64,000 bases of DNA from Scilla litardierei (Eukaryota; Streptophyta; Magnoliopsida; Asparagales; Asparagaceae). A program made the position numbers and the translations under genes. A model generated the notes under the pieces. That model searched no databases and was not told the origin of the DNA. It saw only the letters and a list, made by a program, of their open reading frames with translations. Positions 1 through 11,429 of the stretch are shown here, piece by piece (the first letter of the stretch is position 1; every line of letters starts with the position of its first letter). Where the stretch lies: contig CM061132.1 of assembly GCA_030789695.1 (NCBI GenBank), positions 28,119,858-28,183,857 of the forward strand. The letters run 5' to 3'.

Positions 1-1196
1 GGTGTTTTTCAGACGTTTGACTTGCAGGCAAGTGAAACTTGCCAACTTTTGCTTAGGGCCATGTTTTTAGGCCACTTCCTTGTTTTAGCGTAAAAGAGAC
101 TAGACATTGAATGATAGCTGTATAGACGCAACTTTAAGATCTAGCTTGACAACGAAGCTAGATCTGTCACCTTGCCATGTCATTCATGCATTGTTATCTG
201 TCACGTTTAAATTCCTTATCTGTACGCACTTTTAACTGCCATGTACATCTTACATGTCATCCAAGTTTATTGTTGCATTCGTAGCACACGCTACAATACT
301 TGTACTTCCATGTCCGGCTAGGTGCACCCCTATGCCATCATGAAAAACACTTCCTGGCTCGTGATCCAGAAGCGAGCATACGCGTTCGGGGGTAAGTCCC
401 TGGCTCGATACACGTGGAGGGGTAGGGATAAGCGATCACTTGAGCTTAGGAGTTGGCACGCGCAGCCACTCTAGCCAAAAGGCGTAATCTCTGTGCACGA
501 CGTGCTTACTATACTTGTACTTGTCCTTGTAAATGTTTCTTGCAAAACTTGACATCCATGCCATGATTTAAATGCCATGCTCGTCCTTTACTTTACTTTA
601 CTTTCCCTGTTGCACTCATGCTATATCTGCCATGTCATCGCATCATGCTAGAACTGCTAGGTTGTTTACCTGTACTTTCAGTTTCCTTGCACAAGTCTCT
701 TGTAGACTTGCTGACATGTGCCCCTTGCTCTTTTGGGTGTCACATGTTAGACCCTGAGCCAGAGACCGTAGCTGAGGACGAGGTGTTTGCTGACGCTGAG
801 CCGGAGCCTACGTTTGACGAGGAGTTGGTGGACACCGGTGACCAGTCTTAGAGACTGATTTTAGTTGCTTTTGCTTTAGGTTGCTGTTAGTTGCCGGTGC
901 GTAACACCATTACTTTGTTTTGTACTTTGTACTTTTGTTGGCCATGTTGGGGCCTCTTTTAGACTCTTTTCTTTTAGCCTGGTGGCTTTTCTGCGATGTT
1001 GGAATTTATTATTATGGATATTCTGATATTTCTCTTTTGTCTCATTTCCTTATTATTATCTTTGTTTCGTTTCGCATTGCAAGGACCTGCTATTTAAAGT
1101 TGATTGACGCTTATCGGACTTGCAGCTTTGTAGCTTCAAGTCTGAGCGGACCTTCTCACGCTTTGCCTCCATATTTTTGGGAAGCGGGGCGTGACA
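1..1196 (+). mobile_element. 3' part of a Tekay-type Ty3/gypsy LTR
   Basis: The right end reads GGGAAGCGGGGCGTGACA, the same 3' terminus as the LTRs ending at 44754, 44809, 45272 and 52843, so the LTR ends at 1196. The next base restarts minus-strand copia RNase H code in the middle of a conserved block (YEDNA), so this LTR inserted into a copia. The expected target duplication is GCAAT at 1197-1201, but its partner lies outside the window. A short acidic reading frame (about 729-851, rich in Asp, Glu and Pro) sits near the LTR end, as in the other Tekay-type LTRs here. Whether this is a solo LTR or the 3' LTR of a complete element cannot be seen. Confidence 0.75.
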
Positions 1197-1603
1197 GCAA
1201 TGCAAGTAGCATTGTCCTCATAAATTATAGTAGGAGCATTATCAACCAGTTTAAATCCACAAGAATTTTGGATATGTGCTATAATAGATCTTAACCAAAC
1301 AAACTCTCTTCCAGCCTTATAAAAAGAAATAATTTTCGAGTGGTTGGAAGATGTGGCTACTAACGTTTACTTAGTAGTACGCCAAGAATTGAATGTGCCA
1401 TTATAGAAACATAGATAACCAGTTTGAGAACGAGCTTTGTGCGTATCAGATTTATATCCCGCATCAGCATATCCTAATAAGTCATTGTTAGTAGTTTGCT
1501 TCGAGTAGAATAACCCCATATCTATGGTCACTCGGAGATAACGAAAGATATGTTTAATTATATTCCAATGTCTCCGAGTTGGCTCCGAACTAAAACGTGC
1601 CAA
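1197..1603 (-). pseudogene. copia RNase H domain remnant
   Basis: The minus strand encodes a copia RNase H. It starts with HWNIIKHIFRYLR, then GYADAGYKSD with the catalytic Asp of the LLGYADAG block, then TGYLCFYNG and W. After a frame break near 1367 come FVWLRSI and IIYEDNATCIA, ending exactly at the LTR terminus at 1196. The terminal ADIFTK block is missing because of the LTR insertion. In an active element this domain degrades the RNA of the RNA:DNA hybrid. The copy is interrupted by stops and is non-functional. Confidence 0.8.
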
Positions 1604-1732
1604 TATATTTACTGCGAAGGCTATATCAAGTCTAATGCACTGTGCCAGGTCGATCAGTCCCCCGATAGCATAGAGGTATTGTACTTTAGCATCAAGTATA
1701 TTCTCATCAGGCTCCTTAGGACGAAATGGATC

Positions 1733-2560
1733 CTATTGGAAATCAAGAAACCTTACTACCATATAGGTGCTCAAAGGATGAGCCTTGAACATATTAAAAC
1801 GTATAAGCAGTCTTTCACAATATGCTGACTGATGGACATGTATTCTATTTACTTTGTGCTCAAGTTCTAGACCAAGACATAATTTAGTTTTAGCCAAATC
1901 TTGAACCCCAAACATCCTTTTCAAACATTCAACAATTTTAGACAACTCTTCAGGAGTTCCAATCAAATTCATATCGTCAACATAAACTGCAATCATAGCG
2001 AATCCAATTTTAGATATCTTAATAAACACACATGTACAAATGGAATCATTCATGTAATCTTCCTTAATAAAATAATTACACACTTACGCATTGATACCAC
2101 ATGCGACCAGATTACTTAATCCATATAAGGGTATTTGCAACGTTATTGAGCATAAGTTACGGGGTGTGGTTGCTTCATGTATTTTGAATCCCTTGGGAAT
2201 TTTCATATAGATATTGGAATTTAATGAACAATATAAGTATGCCGTCACAACATCCATAAGACACATTTCTAAATTTCCTTGGACCACCTACTTATAAGAA
2301 AACAAAAGGTAATAGTATCCATCATAGGTGAATATGTTTCATCATAATCAACCCAAGGTTATTGAGAGAAACCTTAGGCTACGAGTCAGGCTTTATACCT
2401 CACGATCTTGTTTTTCTCTGTTTGTTTTTAGACAAAGACCTATTTGAAACCAACAGGTTTTATATTGTTTGAGGTTTTATTTATACGTCCAAAAACTTCA
2501 CGTTTGGCATAAAAAGTCAATTCGGCATGGATTGCTTCCTTCCATTTGGGCCAATCATGT
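1733..2560 (-). pseudogene. copia reverse transcriptase remnant
   Basis: The minus-strand frame 1733-2083 contains the catalytic AVYVDDMNLIGT block (YVDD) followed by LGLELEH and the HQSAYCERLL region typical of copia RT. The adjoining frame 2084-2287 holds the upstream LMDVVTAYLY block (first catalytic Asp) and PLYGLSN, a degraded YGLKQ. Further fingers-domain code lies up to about 2560. Frames change at 2084 and near 2290, so no continuous RT can be made. Confidence 0.82.
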
Positions 2561-2779
2561 CTTTGACGACATTCAGTTAGTCCGAGGTTCATAACTATCA
2601 TTCATAATCTCAAAAGCTATTGAGAAAAAATGCATCATTGATGATCATCTCGTTGCAATCCCATATCACATTACAATAATTTATGGAATTTTTATAATTA
2701 TCAAAGATAGTGATTATTTCATGGGTTTATGTCACTTTAGAAGCAGTATGCTCTCCTTGAATAGGAATTTGGTGCCACT

Positions 2780-3001
2780 TTAGGGGCAATTTTTTTCCTG
2801 AGAAAGATCATTAACCTCTTCTGGAGTAGATTTTTCATTGCACCCCCTTCTTTTTCCGGGAGCAGAGTCCTTAGATCCCATCGGGCGACCACGCTTCAGG
2901 CATGGAACATTTTGATCCATGTTATTTTGTTCTACAAAAACATTTGTCCTTGCTAGAACATTCGCAGTTGGAATATGAGGCTTTGTGATTTTAGCAGTCA
3001 T
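2780..3001 (-). pseudogene. copia integrase-RT linker remnant
   Basis: The minus strand encodes ITKPHIPTANV and LKRGRPMGSKD, the conserved linker between copia integrase and reverse transcriptase. Just upstream at 3002-3027 the code continues as a PDAF-type block, then stops at the end of a CACTA element. The sense continues beyond that insertion at 4311. Confidence 0.75.
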
Positions 3002-3027
3002 ATTAAATGCATCGGGAATTGTATTTG

Positions 3028-4310
3028 CACTTACTTGGAAAAAATGACTTTTACCGGTATTTTTATGCCATTTTATGCCAGTGTTTTAAAGAAACATCAG
3101 CAAATTTCTATTGATGTTTAGACATTTGTTGGCATTAATAAGAACGTTGGTAAATGCTGGATTTTTTCAACGTTTATAAGAACGCTGGTAAATGCTATAC
3201 TTTTTCCGGTGCTTTACTAAAAACGTCGACAAATGCCAGACTTTTCCAGCGCTTTATTAAAATTACCGACAAATGTTGGACTTTTCCTTATGCTTTACTA
3301 AAAACATCGAGAAATCTAGTGTCCTTGCAAACAAACCTGAAAACTTTAAATAATTTTTATAAAATTGATTACTTAAAAATAATTTCTGAAATTTATATGG
3401 TTTGATAGGATATTTCCAGAGCTTCACAGTGATATAAAGAACACATAATTTGGATGTGTGTAGAAGAAGATTGGAATTCTAATATGAAAAGGACTGAGGT
3501 TTCTCTATGTTATAGCCTCTTTGTTTAGTCCCACAATGGAAAAAAATTGTAGTATCTCTATGTTTAAATAAATTTTGTTCTCACACCTGTATATACAAGA
3601 TGTGTTCTACACAATGGCTGGTGAAGCAAGCGGCCGCACCGCCCCGACGAACGGTAGGCAGTTGGTGGCGGGCCCTAGCTGGTAGCCGGCACATGGCCGG
3701 GCGGTCAGGCGGCACATGGTCGGGCGACCGGGCAGCGACGTCTCCACCGGCGGCCCGTTGGTGGCGTGTGTCCCAATGGCACCGACGGCTGGTGGGTGCC
3801 CCGACGATGGCCCCAATGGTAGTGGCATGCAGCGACCTCAGTGGCGACCCTACCGCTCATGAGTGGGTGGCCTGGCTGTGGCACCGTCAACTGGGGGTGG
3901 CCCAGCGGTGGACCTACTTATGGTGACAGGTGGCGACCCCAATAGTAGCCTCACCGACAGGGGCCCTGTCGGTGGCGGCGGTGCAAGGCAGCCACAACGG
4001 CCGTATATAATTGTTTTAATATAAAATTGGCATTTCCCAATGTTTTAAGGAAATGCCAGTAAATAACGTTGGTATTTCCCAACGTTTAAGGAAACGTCGA
4101 TAAATATCATTGGCATTTCTCAATGTTCTCTTGAAACACCAGCAAAAGTGGACTTTTCCCCACGTTTCACCAAAATGGTGTCGTTTCTTTTAGTGGCACC
4201 CCTTTAGCGATGTCTTCGCGGCGTTTCGCTTAATGCTGAGGAGACTATTTGCCAACATTTTTTAACGTCGAGAAATGTAAAAAAGCCAGGAAAAGCCTTT
4301 TTAAGTAGTG
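3028..4310. mobile_element. Non-autonomous CACTA transposon
   Basis: The left end reads CACTTACTTGGAAAAAATGA. The right end, on the minus strand, reads CACTACTTAAAAAGGCTTTT. The two align as CACTA-type inverted termini, with the left one slightly decayed. Subterminal DNA on both sides carries many degenerate copies of a motif like AACGTCGACAAATGCCA (3130-3310 and 4020-4190), as expected for transposase binding sites. It sits inside copia code that resumes on both sides. No transposase is encoded. The core at about 3600-4005 is strikingly GC-rich and gives overlapping frames that look accidental. A 3-bp target duplication is not evident. Confidence 0.65.
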
Positions 4311-4574
4311 AATAACTTGTAAATGGATCAAATGTTGCACTTTACTTTCACATTCAGGAGTTCGTTGGTCTAAATGTGATAAAATTTTCTCATTCCATGA
4401 TAAAATCTCAACATTTTTCTGTTTTCCTTCCATGGAAGCTTTTGGTGTCATAAGAGAAGGGAACACAGTTTCATCAAAAAGACCATCTACATAATCTAGC
4501 AGTAAAAGATCACTTGTTAGCGGTTTAAGAACCCTAATAATAGACATTGAATCAAATCCAACATAAATACCCAA
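4245..4574 (-). pseudogene. copia integrase C-terminal remnant
   Basis: The minus strand encodes GIYVGFDSMSIIRVLKPLT followed by a degraded FDE box (DGLFDETVFPSL), the conserved region just C-terminal to the copia integrase core. The homologous part ends near 4311; the rest of the open frame runs into the CACTA terminus and is accidental. Confidence 0.78.
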
Positions 4575-4853
4575 ATGAATTTAGGGACTCATTTTAGTCC
4601 TTTGCGGTGGTGTTACATGCACCTACACCACTAAACCAAAGGTGCAAAGATATGAAATGTCCGCTTCATGGCCTAGGACAATTGAATGGGGAATATTTAT
4701 GAGAAGCGATGTGGCGCAATCTAATAAATGAAGCAGCATGCAATACAGCATGGCCCCATGTCGAGAAAGGGAGCTTTGTCCTTATTAACAAAATTTAAGC
4801 AATCATTTGGATGCACTTAAATTCTTTAAATATGAACATGAGAAACTGGGTGT

Positions 4854-5051
4854 TCAACTTCGATTTCCAAAAAAGCAAAAATATGCATCGAAGCTCTTGG
4901 AAGTAAATTCTTTCGCATTATCTATCATTATGCTCTTAATTTGATAATTGGAGAAATGTGTTCGGAGCTTTATGATCTGTGAAAGCAAACGTGCAATTGC
5001 AACGTTGCACATAGATATATGGGACCATCTGCAGGACACAAATACTAATTG
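4854..5051 (-). pseudogene. copia integrase core remnant
   Basis: The minus strand encodes RWSHISMCNVAIARLL, IIKLRTHF and then IMIDNAKEFTSKSFDAYF, which matches the copia integrase core around the second catalytic Asp (usual form LDNAGEFTS). The reading frame continues to 5165 only by chance, because from 5052 the DNA is an inserted LTR. The N-terminal zinc-binding part of integrase is absent. Confidence 0.78.
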
Positions 5052-5817
5052 TTGGGGAATATATGCCCTTACATCAATTAGTGGAATTGACACATCTCGT
5101 TCAAAATGATAGTAAGCTATTTGGTCCTCTTTATTTATGTAATCCTTATGCATTTGAGCATGCATCTACTAGGTTACAATATGATTACATGGATAACGTC
5201 CTTGGAGATCCATGTGACATACAATTGGATCATGATGAGATTATGATAATGAGGCCTAATGGTATATCTTAAAATGTTCCTGGTCGTTGGAATATCGAGA
5301 ATGTGATATCGATATTTCGAATAGACCAGTATGCATTAATCTCACCCATTGGATGGTAATCGCTAGCATCATACCAGCTTGATCTGGGGAATGTACATCA
5401 TGAGACAAAGCACATGTGCTTGTTGAAGAACAAGTTCACAGAACGAATCGTCGAGAAGCTTCTAAACAGTATTCATATTCTGACTGTCAACAAGCTCTCA
5501 GGTAACAGTAGGTGCTGCATGGTTCTTATTACCTGAGATGTGATGCACGACCTTGCGTGTGGAAGGTTATACTTTGTCTTTTATCAGAGATCGGTATTAC
5601 ACCCAATACGTAGGTGCCCACTGGGTATAGTTGGAAGCGGGTGAAGGGAGTGGCCATCAAGATGGGATTCGTCTCCTCTGGTATATGAGGTTAGTATTAC
5701 ACAGACCCAACGCGAACCATAGTTAAGTCCTTGGCCAAGACGGATGTATACACTTGTTAAGGTAACAAGTTGTATCCAATCTCAAATACTATAAGATCGC
5801 GTTTCGATGTACATAAG

Positions 5818-7468
5818 TGTTGGGGATCCTGTAGATGGCAAACACATTAGAAGAAAGAATGAATAGTGTGACAAAATATTTGTACTAAATAAAAATTAAT
5901 CCCTTCTAATTGTGCTTAAGACTCCTAAGGAAGTTACTCCTCAAGGTTCTTAATCAACAATAACTAAGATACATGCAAGTAGATAAAAAAAAGTACATAA
6001 AGAAAGATAAAATATAAATACAAGTATGTATGAGAGAAATAAAAGACAACCATAAACACAAATCAAATATCCTGGTTCACCCTCCCGTGAGATACGTTCA
6101 GTCCCCAAACGCGTTGGAATTTTCGACTATCAATCTATCCAATAAGAGAGGAACATTGACTCAAACTTGAGGGCTTATACAAGCACCTAATCGCACTTGC
6201 TAGGAATTTCCAAGCACCTAGCCTCTAGTTAGGGTTTCCAATACAAAACCATAACCTCTTCACCAAATAGGATCTCCCTATAGGCCTTTTACAAATCAGT
6301 AATACAATCAAATAACACTTACCACCACACCAAGTGTGGGTTTACAAACCTTTGTTGACGGTGTTGATGTTTACAACTTCCTATAGCCAAGAGAATTAGA
6401 GCTTTGAGTGTAATGTGGATATAAGAAAATCCTTCCATTGATCTCTAAGAAAATAAAATTAAAACCACAAAAATCTAAGAAAACTACTTAAATCACTCTC
6501 TGAAAATATCAAGTAAAAACCTTCAGAGAGATGATGTAAGTGATGGCCAAGAGAATGCTTAAAAGATTTTGAATGAGAGAGTAAAAATTGGCCTAAGAAA
6601 AGTTGGAGAAATGGCTTTGAAAGCTCTTAAAACTCAAGAAAATTGATCATTAATTCATGCAATAAATTCAGCCACCTCCACACTTAAATAGGGGTTCAAA
6701 TCGTTCAAAACTATTCACCAGAATACCTATAATTGTTAAAACGACAAACTTCTGCAAAACATGAAACTATGTGTTTTCTACCCGTTGGGCCAAAGTAGTC
6801 GACTACAGTATAATGGGTAGTCGACTATCAGAACAACGGCGGTCGACTACCAACACAACTGTAGTCGACTCTTTTGAGCAAAAGAGCAAATGCTCCTTTT
6901 TCCCATACAAAGTAGTCGGCTACTATACATAAGATAGTCAGCTATATTTCTGATACATGGGAAAATAGCTCAAAATAGTTCGAGAAATCATTTTAAATCT
7001 TTTCAAAACTTTTTTAAAAAAATTTGCGAGTTTAAATATTGTTTTGATAACATTCCTAAGTTTGTGAAGCTCCAAATCTAATGCATACATAAAATCTAAG
7101 GACGTGAATAAAATTGCATCAATATTACCCAATAAATGGCTTCTTGATGCACTTCAATTCTTTCAACTTCATGCCTTAGTCTCTTTAACTATTTTGGCCT
7201 TGGATGAGCCCTCACACTTCTTCTTAATCATTCCCTTGAATTTCTTTGACTTTTAGTAGCATTTGATCAAGCTTTAATGCTTCATTTTTGGTCCTTCATG
7301 GCATGTTGATATGTCTTTACTTCGTTGACTTTGAACTTTATTTCTTTGGCTTTGAACTTCATATTTGATGTGACATTTAAATTTCTACACACTTGGTAAT
7401 AATCATTAGTACCTATCATTTGCTTGATCATCATCAAAACTCAATTAGAGGTGTCTCAGTATCCAACA
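5818..7468 (-). mobile_element. Solo LTR, Sirevirus-like copia, TSD ATAAG
   Basis: The unit begins TGTTGGGGATCC and ends GTATCCAACA, and is flanked by a perfect ATAAG duplication (5813-5817 and 7469-7473). Read on the minus strand it starts TGTTGGATACTGAG and soon has TTTTGATGATGATCAA, the usual start of Sirevirus/Maximus-type LTRs. There is no internal domain, so it is a solo LTR left by LTR-LTR recombination. It carries an array of GTAGTCGACTAC-like palindromes at 6795-6946, and a TATTTAAG promoter candidate on the minus strand at about 6683-6690. Confidence 0.85.
6795..6946. repeat. Array of GTAGTCGACTAC palindromic boxes in solo LTR
   Basis: A perfect 12-bp palindrome GTAGTCGACTAC lies at 6795-6806. 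Variants follow at about 6817, 6840, 6861, 6911 and 6934, with spacings of 20-50 bp. They sit in the probable U3 promoter region of the LTR. Confidence 0.7.
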
Positions 7469-7732
7469 ATAAGGTGTAGTGGGCTTTCATGGGGTTTTCA
7501 GCCCGTTTTCAAACCGTTGAAGTTGCAAGGGGTAGATGTAGGCTATAAAAGTATTGGAATGACTTGATTTTTGTTATGTTAAACATCCATGAGGTGAACG
7601 ACAACCCCATGAAAAATAAAATCCAAAAAAATGTGGGATACGAGGGAAAATGGGGGAGACTCCTTAGATTTAATCTAAGGAGTCACCCTAGGAACATTTT
7701 TTTGGAGAATATGCTTTGCATCTTTATTGATT

Positions 7733-8505
7733 CTAGAAAAAAAGTACAAGACTCTCAGGAGGAAGAAGGATATTTGTTAGGCGGGGCAAGAGCACAGGCG
7801 CCATCACCCCCAACCTATACAAGCACCTTCCGCTATCCAAAGAGCCAAATAGGAACAAAAAAATACAATATCGACAACCTAAAGAATCAGCCCCCAATTT
7901 TAAGGGGGAGGCATCACCGCCATCAAGATCCCAATCCACATTCCTCAAGGCAACTCTAATATCCTCAGCTATGTCTTCAAACAGGGCAGTCTGCCTCTGG
8001 CTACTACCTTCAAAGATTCTCCTATATCTCTCCCTCCAAATGTGCCAAGTCATCACCGCTAGCACTGTCTTGGCTAATCTCCCAATGTTGTCCTTCCTAT
8101 GGTAGTGAGAGAGAATCAAATCCCCGTACCTGCTAGAGAGGACGGAAAGCCGGATGTAAACCCCATTTTAAGGAAACTCCTGCAAAGGAGATAGTTAGAA
8201 TAACTACACTCAAAAAATATATGTTCCATATTTTCATGAACGTTATCAGAACATAGCACACAAAAGGGTGAAGTAGGCACTCCCCATTGTACGAGCTTAT
8301 CACGGGTAAGAAGTTTCCCGTGGAAAGCTCGCAATAACGTGATAGCCATCTTGGGGATGTGCCCCTGAAACCAGACCACCTTGTGGAAGGGAAATAAAGG
8401 TTTAATAGCCCTAGTCCCAGACCAGGCATCTCGCAGAGAAGGAGACTTGGAGACCCAAGACCAAGAATCATCACCAGAAGTTAAGGTCACCGTATCAATC
8501 AAATG
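7733..8505 (-). pseudogene. LINE C-terminal region with zf-RVT domain
   Basis: After the stop at 8506 the same frame continues (VTLTSGDDSWSWVSK) and contains the zf-RVT zinc-binding segment, with the block CVLCSDNVHENMEHIFFEC showing C-x2-C and later H and C ligands. A further frame change near 8118 leads to KTVLAVMTWHIWRERYRR and the C-terminus near 7960. It follows the reverse transcriptase and is usual for plant L1 ORF2. The break at 8506 is one in-frame TGA, probably a former Trp codon. Confidence 0.78.
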
Positions 8506-9945
8506 TCACACAGAAATAAGGGAGTTGGAGTCCGCCCAACCCTCACCAGTCCAATAATCTCTATCCATATACTCCTCTTCCCCAGGAGGAACCTCAAAAG
8601 AATCATTCAGAGGTCCACAAGGAAGCCAATAATCATACCAGAAGAGAGTAGAAGATCCATCTATGACAAGGCGTTGGGTTAGTTTCTTTGTAAATTCACG
8701 ACAATGCAAGATGAATTTCCAAGTACCAGATTGCATAGGATGAGCCTTAGCCAGGAATAGGCCCGTATTACTCATATAATGGTTCCTCATGTAGGAAGCC
8801 CAAATCCCCTCATGTGTAAGCATACGCCAAGTCAACTTAACGCCATATGCATTATTCAAATCTGTGAAACTTCTAAGCCCCACTCCTCCTTCTTGCTTAG
8901 GAACACAAATATCATCCCAAGCCCAAAGATGATTCCTCCCCCAAATGAATCCCTTGCAAATGGATGTAAGAGAGCGCAAAACAGACTTGGGAATACGACA
9001 GGCTTGCATCCAGAACACAACCATGCCGTAGATAACAGATTTGACAAGCTCAATACGGCCAGCAATAGATAACAAAGATGGAGACCATCCCTGCAACCTG
9101 CTTTTGCATCTATCAATCAGACGGCCATACATAGAGGCATTAGGATATTTAGGAGAGAGTGGCAGACCCATGTATGTAGCAAGAGATTGCACCCTCTTTA
9201 TGCCCAAGATATGAGCCAGAACACCGGCCCCCCTGACCCCCTTGCTGAGTATACCAGCACTTTTACTCCAATTAACTTCAAGACCAGAGTAGGACTTGAA
9301 GGTGGAAAGCAGATCTCTCAGACCCTTAAAAGAGACCTCATTTGCACGACAAAAAACCAGCAAGTCATCAGCAAACAGAAGATGGGTAACTGCTCCAACT
9401 CTTTTCATAGGCTTAATACTGCTGGTGGCATTGGCCTTCGCCATAAGCAAGGAGAAGGCTTCCATAACAATCACAAAGAGATACGGGGATAGAGGATCTC
9501 CCAGCCTCAGCCCTCTATTAGATTGAAACATGACATATGGGGACCCATTAATCATAACGAAGAAGGAAGGAGTAGACATACATTCACATATCCAACTGAT
9601 GAACTTGTGATTGAAACCCATCTGGTGAAGCATGAAATAGACGAATTCCATATTAACATTATCAAAAGATTTCCTCAAGTCTAATTTGAGACAGGCCCGT
9701 CCGCCCATGGGATTGTTGAAATCCCTGATATGTTCATGCGCAAGCAAGGCACAATTAGCTAGTAAGCGGTCTTGCAAAAAGGCGGCTTGATTAGGCGATA
9801 TGAGCTCAATAACTTCTTTTTTCAACCGGTTGCATAGGATTTTGCTGATGATTTTATACAAAACATTACAACAGGCAATGGGCCTGTAATCACCAAGCTC
9901 AGAAGCGTTTGCATTCTTAGGTATAAGCGTTAAGAAGGTATGATT
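8506..9945 (-). pseudogene. LINE ORF2 reverse transcriptase
   Basis: The minus-strand frame holds the non-LTR RT motifs in order: TFLTLIPKN, LGDYRPIACCNVLYKIISK, NQAAFL, ACLKLDLRKSFD, GDPLSPYLF and the catalytic FADDLLVF. These are followed by the thumb region ending with IWGRN and EGGVGLR. The first catalytic Asp (LDLRKSFD) and the FADD pair are present. It was continuous with the endonuclease frame, and a frameshift at about 9935-9945 separates them. The frame ends at an in-frame TGA at 8506-8508. In an active L1 this would copy the RNA at nicked target DNA. Confidence 0.88.
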
Positions 9946-11420
9946 GATTTGGCGATATATTTCCCAAACTTGAAGAAATTAGTAATAGCAGCAGTGACAT
10001 CATTCCCAATGGTATCCCACGAGTTCTGATAAAAGAAACCATTGAATCCATCGGGGCCAGGGGCCTTGTCCACCCCAATTTGAAAAACAGCATTTTTAAC
10101 CTCCTCAGCCAAAACCGGCCTTTCAACCCAATCAGCAGCCGTAGTTGTAAGGACTCTTTTAGTAGTAAGGCAAGGGAAGACTCTCCAGTAGTCATTTTGA
10201 TTATACAGATTAGAATAAAATTCAGGGGCTTCAACTTTAAGCGGGTCAATGGAATTGTTGCGAGAACCATCAGAAGCAATGAGATGACCAAGATTATTAC
10301 GGCTTTGTCTAGTCCTCATAGCAGTATAAAAAATTCGGGAGTTTCGATCCCCAAGCCCCAGCCGATCGTGTCTACTTTTCTGCTTAAGATTGGATTCCTC
10401 AATATCAATGGCTTCAGCAAGCTGATTGATTAGGGAACGTTCTTTTCTTTGTAACTCAGCACAAGAACCCAGATTAGGGTTGTTCTGAATAGTGGCAAGC
10501 TCAGCACGATTTTTAGACACATCATTGGCCTCTCTGAAGGCAACTCCAAAACTCTTAAGGCCCCTTTTTAGGTTCTTAAGTTTAGCAACCAAACGTATCA
10601 TGGGACAACCATTGACCCTAATAAACCAATGTTCCCTTAGCACACTAGGATAATCAGGACTTCGGTGCCAGGCATTGAAAAATTTGAAAGGCTTAGGATC
10701 GGTGCCACCAGACTGATGAGTGCGTATAATAAGAGTGGAGTGGTCACTAGTACCTCCATCAATATATTCACAATATGAAGATGTGAGAGCGTTCATCCAC
10801 ATACTATTGCAGAAGGACCTATCAAGAGTGGCAGTAATACGGCGTTGCCCAATATTACGATTATTCCATCTCAGAGTGTTACCAACAGTCTTAAGCTCAA
10901 TGAGAGCACTAGCATTAATGCAATCATTAAACTCATCAAACATAGTCCACTTAACCATTCTACCTCCAACCTTATCCATGGCATATCTGACACAATTGAA
11001 ATCTTCCCCGACGATCCAGGGGGAATTTTTAAACTTGCTGGCACTGGAGACAATATCATCCCAAAGAGTCCTACGTTCTTGGTAGGAATTGGAGGCGTAA
11101 ACAATGGTGACAACCATAACAAAACCAGCCACAATGCTGCTAATCAAGGAAATGTGCTGAGCCGTCATGTCTTCAACCACACAATTCCAAATATCGGGGC
11201 CATACATGATGACAATACGACCATTACGATGGAAACTCCGATTGTTGATAGATAACCACTTCTTAGGAAAGCATTTGGTTATTCTATGGACATTATTCTT
11301 AGTGACCTTAGTCTCAATAAGCCCAACCAGGGAAGGCGCGTATTTCTGAAATCGGTCCTTAAGCACCCGGCGTCTAGCAACGCTATTAAGACCCCGGGTG
11401 TTCCAAATAAACAAGGTCAT
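9930..11420 (-). pseudogene. LINE ORF2 endonuclease and RT N-terminus
   Basis: A 496-codon minus-strand frame from ATG. Residues 1-230 are an APE-like endonuclease: FIWNTRGLN at the start, LIETKV with the catalytic Glu near residue 37, VGEDFNCV near 140, TLDRSF near 198, and SDHSTL with the catalytic His near 225. The central part is charged and helical. The end (KAPGPDGFNGFFYQ) is the RT finger motif. The frame is lost shortly after IAKSII, where RT continues in another frame. Long intact code suggests a moderately young copy. Confidence 0.87.
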
Positions 11421-11429
11421 TGATCAAGA

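Larger units (their letters stand above)
1197..5051 (-). mobile_element. Degenerate Ty1/copia element (integrase to RNase H)
   Basis: Minus-strand copia polyprotein fragments appear in the correct order: integrase core (4854-5051), integrase-RT linker (4245-4574 and 2780-3001), reverse transcriptase (about 2560-1733) and RNase H (1603-1197). Stops and frameshifts separate all of them and no LTR of its own is visible, so it is a dead relic. It is cut on the left by an LTR ending at 1196, inside by a CACTA element at 3028-4310, and on the right by an LTR starting TGTTGGGG at 5052 in the middle of the integrase. Confidence 0.85.
5052..7696 (+). mobile_element. Copia LTR fragment, split by a solo LTR
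   Basis: TGTTGGGGAATATATGCCC at 5052 is a typical copia LTR start and abruptly interrupts integrase code. The LTR runs to 5817, is broken by a solo LTR (5818-7468 plus TSD), and continues from 7474. It resembles in plan the LTR that starts, on the minus strand, at 54929. Its right end is not clear: DNA up to 7696 next to the LINE tail is assigned here by default. No internal region follows, so this is a solo or truncated LTR. Confidence 0.5.

Noticed and set aside
3600..3926. 108-codon plus-strand frame and minus-strand partners
   Set aside because: Trp/Arg/Ala-rich, in the GC-rich core of a CACTA element, with no start context or domain.
4196..4200. An earlier CACTA end at 4195 (CACTAAAAGAAACGACACC on the minus strand)
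   Set aside because: The 4310 end aligns better with the left terminus and leaves copia code directly outside; 4195 is probably an internal CACTA-like motif.
4854..5165. 103-codon copia integrase frame taken as one unit
   Set aside because: Only the part below 5052 is integrase; the N-terminal 38 codons come from an inserted LTR.
8779..11255. Plus-strand frames of 60-136 codons
   Set aside because: They are shadows of the minus-strand LINE endonuclease and RT.
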